Source of the DNA: Pseudomonadota bacterium
GTDB taxonomy: Bacteria; Pseudomonadota; Alphaproteobacteria; Rhizobiales; Phreatobacteraceae
Assembly (NCBI GenBank): GCA_023416965.1
Contig: JAEZGJ010000118.1
Location: 1-12,015, forward strand
Length of the DNA: 12,015 bases
Direction of reading: 5' to 3'
Part shown: piece after piece, positions 8,088-12,015 of the stretch
Layout: every line of letters begins with the position of its first letter
Numbering within the stretch: position 1 is the stretch's first letter
Made by a program: the position numbers and the translations under genes
Notes under the pieces: model-generated
Seen by the model: the letters and a program-made list of their open reading frames with translations, nothing else
The model's database searches: none
What the model was told of the DNA's origin: nothing

Positions 8088-9191
8088 TCAGCCTGTATAG
8101 CGGCGGTGGTAGCGCCTGCCGAGGCTGGTCAGGATTTCGTAGCCGATCGTGCCGGCGGCCTCCGCCACATCGTCGACGCCGATGCCGTCGCCGATGAGGG
8201 TCGCGACCTCGCCGGCGGCCACCTGCCCCGCATCCGTCACATCTATGGCGATGAGGTCCATGGAGACGCGGCCGGCCGGCTGGCAGAGGACGCCGTTCAC
8301 CCGGATGGGGGCGCCGGTCTTGCGGTCGGTCGAGCCGGCCTGACGCAGATAGCCATCGGCATAGCCGACCGAGACGACGGCGATGCGGCTGTTGCGCCCG
8401 GCCGTCCAGGCGGCACCGTAGCCGACCGTGTCGCCCGCCCGCACGCTGCGCACCTGGACGATGGGCGCCTCCAGCGTCACGACCGGGGAGAGCGGGTCCC
8501 GACCCGCGACGAAGCGGGCGCCGTAGAGCGCCACGCCGGGGCGCGTCAGGTCGTGGCGGGCGGCAGGGAGGGTGCAGCCGGCCGAATTGGCCAGCGAGCC
8601 GGGGACGCCCGGAAACAGGCCGCGGATCTGCTGGAATCGGTCGATCTGCCGGGCTGTGAGCGGATGGCCGGGCTCGTCGGCGCAGGCGAAATGGCTCATC
8701 AATAGCGCCGGCTCGAAGGCGAGGGCGCTCGCTCCGGGCTCGGCGAGCAGTGCGGCCTCGGCGAGGTCGAGGCCCAGCCGGTTCATGCCGGTGTCGACAT
8801 GGACGGCGGCAGGCAGGCGCCGGCCGACCGTCTCGCAATGGGCGGCGAAGATCTCCACGTCCTCGCGGCTGCCGAGCACCGGACGGATGTCCTGCGCCGT
8901 GTAGGTGTCGAGGGCCCCGCCGAACAGGCCGTTGAGCACGTAGATCGTGGCGGCGGGAACCGCGGCCCTCAGCCGCTTCGCCTCCGACAGATGGGCGACG
9001 AAGAAGGTCGTGCAGCCCGCGCCGGCCAGCGCCGGGCCGGCCTGTTCGATGCCGAGCCCATAGGCGTCGGCCTTCACCACCGCTGCCGTGGCGACGCCGC
9101 CGCCCATGGCGACGAGCGCCCGGTAATTGGCGGCCAGCGCCGCGAGGTCGATGGTCAGGACCGCGCCGGCCTCGCTCTGCGGAATGGTCAT
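8088..9191 (-). CDS. alr: Alanine racemase
   Basis: This PLP-dependent fold-type III racemase interconverts L- and D-alanine for peptidoglycan synthesis in the cytoplasm. The 367-residue protein has the PLP lysine K40 in VVKADAYGLG (38-47), the second catalytic base Y258 in GYGAAW (257-262), the HVDTGMNRLG block (131-140) with R138, the PLP-phosphate region around SAGC (203-206), and the RVSMD block (308-312). The start at 9191 (MTIPQSEAG) is preferred: it lies 4 bp after the dnaB stop, and the GAGTAGG at the end of dnaB serves as its ribosome binding site. The longer frame from 9227 would overlap dnaB. It ends one base before radA. Being sandwiched between two DNA-metabolism genes is a conserved neighbourhood in alphaproteobacteria rather than a functional link. 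It is not possible to tell from sequence whether this is the biosynthetic or a catabolic paralogue, but the location favours the housekeeping enzyme. Confidence 0.97.
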   Translation of the reverse strand: MTIPQSEAGAVLTIDLAALAANYRALVAMGGGVATAAVVKADAYGLGIEQAGPALAGAGCTTFFVAHLSEAKRLRAAVPAATIYVLNGLFGGALDTYTAQDIRPVLGSREDVEIFAAHCETVGRRLPAAVHVDTGMNRLGLDLAEAALLAEPGASALAFEPALLMSHFACADEPGHPLTARQIDRFQQIRGLFPGVPGSLANSAGCTLPAARHDLTRPGVALYGARFVAGRDPLSPVVTLEAPIVQVRSVRAGDTVGYGAAWTAGRNSRIAVVSVGYADGYLRQAGSTDRKTGAPIRVNGVLCQPAGRVSMDLIAIDVTDAGQVAAGEVATLIGDGIGVDDVAEAAGTIGYEILTSLGRRYHRRYTG

Positions 9192-9195
9192 TGGC

Positions 9196-10689
9196 CTACT
9201 CGAAGCGCTCGGGCAGCCGGTCGGCATCGGCGAGGTCGGAGAAGCGCGTCACCGAATCCTCGAACTGCAACATGACCGTGCCGGTGGGGCCGTGGCGCTG
9301 CTTGCCGATGATCACCTCGGCGCGGCCATGGACCTGCGCCATGTCGGTCTGCCACTTCAGATGTTCCTCGGTGCCGGGCTTCGGCTCCTTGTTCTTCAGA
9401 TAATATTCCTCGCGGAACACGAACATTACGGCGTCGGCGTCCTGCTCGATGGAGCCGGATTCGCGCAGGTCCGAAAGCTGCGGGCGCTTGTCGTCGCGGT
9501 TCTCGACCTGACGGGAGAGCTGCGACAGCGCCATGATCGGCACGTGCAGCTCCTTGGCCAGCGCCTTCAGGCCGGTGGTGATCTCGGTCAGCTCCTGCAC
9601 ACGGTTGTCGCCGTTTTTGGACGAGCCGGAGAGGAGCTGGAGATAGTCAACCACCATGAAGTCGAGGCCGCGCTGGCGCTTCAGGCGAGGGGCGCGGGCC
9701 GCGAGCTGGACGATGGACAGGCCGCCCGTGTCGTCGATGTAGAGCGGCAGCGACTGGATCTCCTGCGCCGCCTGGGTGAGCTTGTAGAACTCGTCCTCGC
9801 GCATGTCGCCGCGGCGGATCTTGTAGGAGGGAATGGCCGCCTGTTCCGCCACGATACGGGTGGCGAGCTGGTCGGCACTCATTTCCAGCGAGAAGAAGCC
9901 GACGATGCCGCCGTTGGTGGTCTTGTGGGTGCCGTCTGGCTCGACCTCGAACTTGTAGGCCTTGGCAATGTTGAAGGCGATGTTGGTGGCCAGCGCCGTC
10001 TTGCCCATGCCCGGGCGTCCCGCGAGGATGACGAGGTCGGAATGCTGCAGGCCGCCGAGGCGCTGGTCGAGGTCGTTCAGACCCGTGGAGATGCCCGACA
10101 GCTTGCCGTCGCGCTGATAGGCCGCCGCCGCCATGTCGAGGGCGCGCGCCATGGCATCGGTGAACCGGCGGAAGCCGCCGTCATAGCGGCCGGTCTCGGC
10201 GAGCTCGAACAGGCTCTTCTCGGCATCCTCGATCTGCTGGCGCGGCGGCATGTCGACCGGCGCGTCGTAGGCGACGTTCACCATGCCCTCGCCGATGAGG
10301 ATGAGGTTGCGCCGGATGGCGAGGTCGTAGATCGCCCGGCCGTAGTCCTCGGCGTTGATGATGGTCGTCGCCTCCGCCGCCAGGCGGGCGAGATATTGCG
10401 CCACCGTCATGCCGCCGACCTCGATGGCCGCATCGTTCATGAAGGTCTTGAGGGTCACCGGCGTGGCGATCTTGCCGGCGCGGATCAGCTGCGAGGCGAT
10501 CTCGTGAATCTTCTGGTGGAGCGGGTCGAAATAGTGCTTGGCCTCAAGGAAGTCCGAGACGCGGTAGAAGGCCTCGTTGTTGACGAGGATGGCGCCCAGC
10601 AGCGCCTGTTCCGCTTCGATGTTGTGCGGCGCCTGGCGGAACGGGAGGTCGGACGGGCCGACGGATTTCAGGGCGGGCAGGGCGGACAT
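9196..10689 (-). CDS. dnaB: Replicative DNA helicase DnaB
   Basis: DnaB is the hexameric 5'-3' helicase that unwinds the fork and binds DnaG primase. The 497-residue protein has the N-terminal helical domain (about 15-120, from PHNIEAEQALLGAIL), a linker helix, and the RecA-like C-terminal domain: Walker A GRPGMGKT (224-231), FFSLEMSADQL (265-275), Walker B MVVDYLQLLSG (345-355), ALSQLSR (387-393), the LRESGSIEQDADAV block (408-421) and the arginine-finger region IGKQRHGPTG (461-470). About 19 residues (244-262) are inserted between Walker A and the FSLEM motif compared with E. coli DnaB, which I know as an alphaproteobacterial trait. It has no intein. The ATG at 10689 has only a weak AGAAG ribosome binding site. 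It heads the dnaB-alr-radA operon; its upstream neighbour is a divergent outer-membrane protein gene. Confidence 0.98.
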   Translation of the reverse strand: MSALPALKSVGPSDLPFRQAPHNIEAEQALLGAILVNNEAFYRVSDFLEAKHYFDPLHQKIHEIASQLIRAGKIATPVTLKTFMNDAAIEVGGMTVAQYLARLAAEATTIINAEDYGRAIYDLAIRRNLILIGEGMVNVAYDAPVDMPPRQQIEDAEKSLFELAETGRYDGGFRRFTDAMARALDMAAAAYQRDGKLSGISTGLNDLDQRLGGLQHSDLVILAGRPGMGKTALATNIAFNIAKAYKFEVEPDGTHKTTNGGIVGFFSLEMSADQLATRIVAEQAAIPSYKIRRGDMREDEFYKLTQAAQEIQSLPLYIDDTGGLSIVQLAARAPRLKRQRGLDFMVVDYLQLLSGSSKNGDNRVQELTEITTGLKALAKELHVPIMALSQLSRQVENRDDKRPQLSDLRESGSIEQDADAVMFVFREEYYLKNKEPKPGTEEHLKWQTDMAQVHGRAEVIIGKQRHGPTGTVMLQFEDSVTRFSDLADADRLPERFE

Positions 10690-11046
10690 GGGACTTCTGG
10701 GTCTGGGCTGGGGCAGGCCTGTCTAGCAGAGCGGAGCCAGGCCAGGGCCATTCGTTTGGCAGCAGCAGCCATGATCTCCCAATCTCCCCGATTCTCACAG
10801 CCGACGACCGGAGCGGGGCGAAATTCGGCGATGGGCGGTTGACTCCGGCGCCGCGTTGCGCCGGCCCCCGCGGTGACCGGCTGTGGCCGCCATGTCACGA
10901 TGATCGGGAAGCAAGTGCGCGCGCCGGCAAGTCTACAACTGAAACGTTACTTGGGCGACGCTTGGAAACCTGACGTTAAGATTAACGTGCGATCCCTCAA
11001 GCGAACCGCAAGCGCGGTGAATCGTTCATTTCCAAGGGGCGCTCCC
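10690..11046. promoter_or_regulatory. Divergent regulatory region between dnaB and the outer-membrane protein gene
   Basis: These 357 bases separate the divergent start codons and carry no supported gene. The omp-proximal part (10940-11046) is clearly AT-richer than the rest and contains the palindrome at 10973-10988 and the AAGGGG ribosome binding site at about 11034-11039. A GC hairpin (10845-10851 with 10858-10864, loop CGCGTT) lies just after a TTGACT (10839-10844), but no -10 box follows at the right distance. On the dnaB side, GGGAGAT is repeated with an 8-base period on the - strand (10774-10788). I could not assign -35/-10 pairs for either gene with confidence. Confidence 0.55.
10973..10988. 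promoter_or_regulatory. AT-rich palindrome, candidate operator for the outer-membrane protein gene
   Basis: ACGTTAA (10973-10979) and TTAACGT (10982-10988) form a perfect 7-bp inverted repeat around GA. A further half-site ACGTTA lies at 10944-10949, 29 bp upstream in direct orientation. In this GC-rich sequence such a motif is unlikely to be chance. It sits about 58 bp upstream of the omp start codon, where an operator or activator site would be expected. It is not a CtrA site, since TTAA/TTAAC are spaced by 2 rather than 7 bases. The binding protein is unknown. Confidence 0.55.
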
Positions 11047-11883
11047 ATGTTCAAGCGTGTCGCAATACCCATGGCCGCCGCTGCGGTTCTCCTCTCCTCC
11101 GGCATTGCCGGCGCCGCCGATCTCGGTGCACCCGTCCTGCGTGGCTCCGAAGTGGTCGAACCCGCCTATGAGCATCACGACAAGTGGAGCGGCATCTATG
11201 CCGGCGCCACCGTCGGCATGCAGGTCATCCGCAATTCCGGTTTCCATTCGGACGCCGCCGGCGCGGCCAATCCGAACTTCCCCAACTTCCAGTACGACTA
11301 TGCCGGTGCCCGTTTCAGCTACGGCCTTCACATGGGTATCCAGCGGCTGTTCGGCCATTTCGTCATCGGCGCCGAGTTCGACTTTGACGGCCCGCAGGCG
11401 AAGATCGCGTCCTCCTGGTACAACGGCAGCCTCGCCTATTCCGGCGGCGCGGCGGCCAACACCTACCAGCAGCGCGTCGGCCTCAACTGGCAGGGCTCGC
11501 TGCGCGGCCGCTTCGGCTTCGTCCACCACAAGTCGCTGTTCTACATCACCGGTGGCCTCGCCTTCGCCAACATGACGGTCTGCACCGTCCTCGACGACTG
11601 CATCAACGGCGCCAACCACGTCGTGCGCTACTCGACGACCCGCTGGGGCTGGACGATCGGCGCCGGCATCGAGCACAAGTTCAGCTACAACTGGTCGGTC
11701 CGCGCCGAGTACCGCTACACGAATTACGGCTCGCGCACCTGCCTTGCCACCGACTCCTGCTCCATCAACGCGAACGCCTCGGACATCAGCAACCGGGTCG
11801 AGACCCACGCGGTGCGCGTCGGCGTCAGCTACCTCTTCGGTGCTCCGGCCTTGCCGGCGGCCCCGATCATCGCCCGCTACTGA
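11047..11883 (+). CDS. Outer-membrane beta-barrel protein (Omp25/Omp31-like, COG3637)
   Basis: This is a 278-residue secreted protein. A signal peptide with basic start (MFKR), hydrophobic core (about 5-20) and AGA-ADL cleavage site after residue 23 is clear. The mature part shows the pattern of a small eight-stranded OmpA-like barrel: WSGIYAGATVG (47-57), SYGLHMGIQRLFGHFVIGAEFDFD (91-114), GSLRGRFGF (150-158), LFYITGGLAFA (164-174), WGWTIGAGIEHKF (200-212), WSVRAEYRYTNYG (216-228) and VRVGVSYLF (256-264) as the last strand. Unusually, a 14-residue tail (265-278) follows the last strand. Two loops each hold a CX5C pair (C179/C185 and C232/C238), which could form disulfides. The start at 11047 is fixed by the signal peptide and AAGGGG 7-8 bp upstream; the open frame from 10873 is rejected. 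Related proteins in Brucella and rhizobia are abundant structural porin-like proteins; the function here is unproven. Confidence 0.9.
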   Translation: MFKRVAIPMAAAAVLLSSGIAGAADLGAPVLRGSEVVEPAYEHHDKWSGIYAGATVGMQVIRNSGFHSDAAGAANPNFPNFQYDYAGARFSYGLHMGIQRLFGHFVIGAEFDFDGPQAKIASSWYNGSLAYSGGAAANTYQQRVGLNWQGSLRGRFGFVHHKSLFYITGGLAFANMTVCTVLDDCINGANHVVRYSTTRWGWTIGAGIEHKFSYNWSVRAEYRYTNYGSRTCLATDSCSINANASDISNRVETHAVRVGVSYLFGAPALPAAPIIARY

Positions 11884-11930
11884 TCCCGGACGGCGGACCG
11901 CGCAGGCCCGCCGATCTCCTCGAGACGCGA

Positions 11931-11966
11931 AAAAAAACGCCCGGTCGCGAGACCGGGCGTGTTTTG
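11931..11966 (+). terminator. Bidirectional intrinsic terminator after the outer-membrane protein gene
   Basis: A perfect 10-bp stem, ACGCCCGGTC (11937-11946) with GACCGGGCGT (11951-11960), closes on a GCGA tetraloop (GNRA type) and is followed by GTTTTGTT. On the opposite strand the run of seven A (11931-11937) becomes seven T after the stem, so it should also stop transcription arriving from the right. It begins 48 bp after the omp stop codon. Confidence 0.93.
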
Positions 11967-11968
11967 TT

Positions 11969-12015
11969 GGGGGGCCGCTCGGCTGCGCCCCCCGGGGGGG
12001 GGGCCCGGGGGGCGG
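11969..12015. other. G/C homopolymer-rich window end, possible assembly artefact
   Basis: The last 47 bases consist of G6 (11969-11974), C6 (11988-11993), G10 (11994-12003), CCC and G6 (12007-12012) with short mixed stretches. No gene is visible. This composition is unlike the rest of the window and resembles low-quality sequence at the end of a contig, though G-quadruplex or hairpin formation is possible if real. Confidence 0.6.

Noticed and set aside
9127..10842. A 571-codon open frame on the + strand opposite dnaB
   Set aside because: Antisense to a full-length, motif-complete dnaB, with no domain or ribosome binding site; a codon-bias shadow.
10839..10864. Promoter TTGACT plus hairpin, or a terminator, upstream of the omp gene
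   Set aside because: No -10-like hexamer at 16-19 bp; the hairpin falls in the spacer and has no T-run.
10976..10986. CtrA binding site
   Set aside because: TTAA and TTAAC are present, but the spacing is 2 bp instead of the 7 bp in the CtrA consensus.
10873..11046. N-terminal extension of the outer-membrane protein upstream of 11047
   Set aside because: It would bury the signal peptide and read through the palindrome and ribosome binding site.

Overview
The window is about 12 kb of GC-rich DNA from an alphaproteobacterium, most likely a member of the Hyphomicrobiales (Rhizobiales). This is inferred from protein style and gene order: dnaB, alr, radA, cvpA, purF and an SDR gene in one direction, a DnaB with the alphaproteobacterial insertion after Walker A, and an Omp25/Omp31-like small beta-barrel protein. 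I cannot name a genus from sequence alone. Almost everything is chromosomal housekeeping. I see no prophage, transposase, CRISPR array, tRNA or rRNA.

Layout. At the left edge (1-1356, + strand) is the tandem GTPase gene der, cut by the window start just inside its first P-loop. Convergent to it lies a small COG2910-type NAD(P)H-binding oxidoreductase gene (1379-1990, - strand). It is divergent from an HxlR-family regulator gene (2094-2519, +), and the 103-bp shared promoter region holds a candidate operator. Positions 2520-2736 are a non-coding convergent gap filled by a large inverted repeat made of two hairpin-forming arms.

From 10689 leftward to 2737, all genes are on the - strand. dnaB, alr and radA are separated by 4 bp and 1 bp and are almost surely one translationally coupled operon (replicative helicase, cell-wall D-alanine supply, recombination/repair). 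A DUF502 membrane-protein gene follows after 93 bp that include a perfect 16-bp tandem repeat beside its ribosome binding site. Then come cvpA, purF and a classical SDR dehydrogenase gene. A good sigma70-like promoter (GTGACG, 17 bp, TATAAG) sits upstream of cvpA, so cvpA-purF-SDR probably forms its own transcription unit.

To the right of dnaB, a 357-bp divergent regulatory region containing a near-perfect AT-rich palindrome separates it from an outer-membrane beta-barrel protein gene (11047-11883, +), which ends in a textbook bidirectional intrinsic terminator. The last ~47 bases are runs of G and C that look like a contig-end artefact.

I found no convincing new multi-gene system. The points most worth a second look are the redox-sensor-like oxidoreductase/HxlR pair, the palindrome upstream of the outer-membrane protein gene, a PurF that keeps a propeptide-like extension but lacks most Fe-S ligands, the 16-bp repeat at the DUF502 start, and the intergenic inverted repeat.
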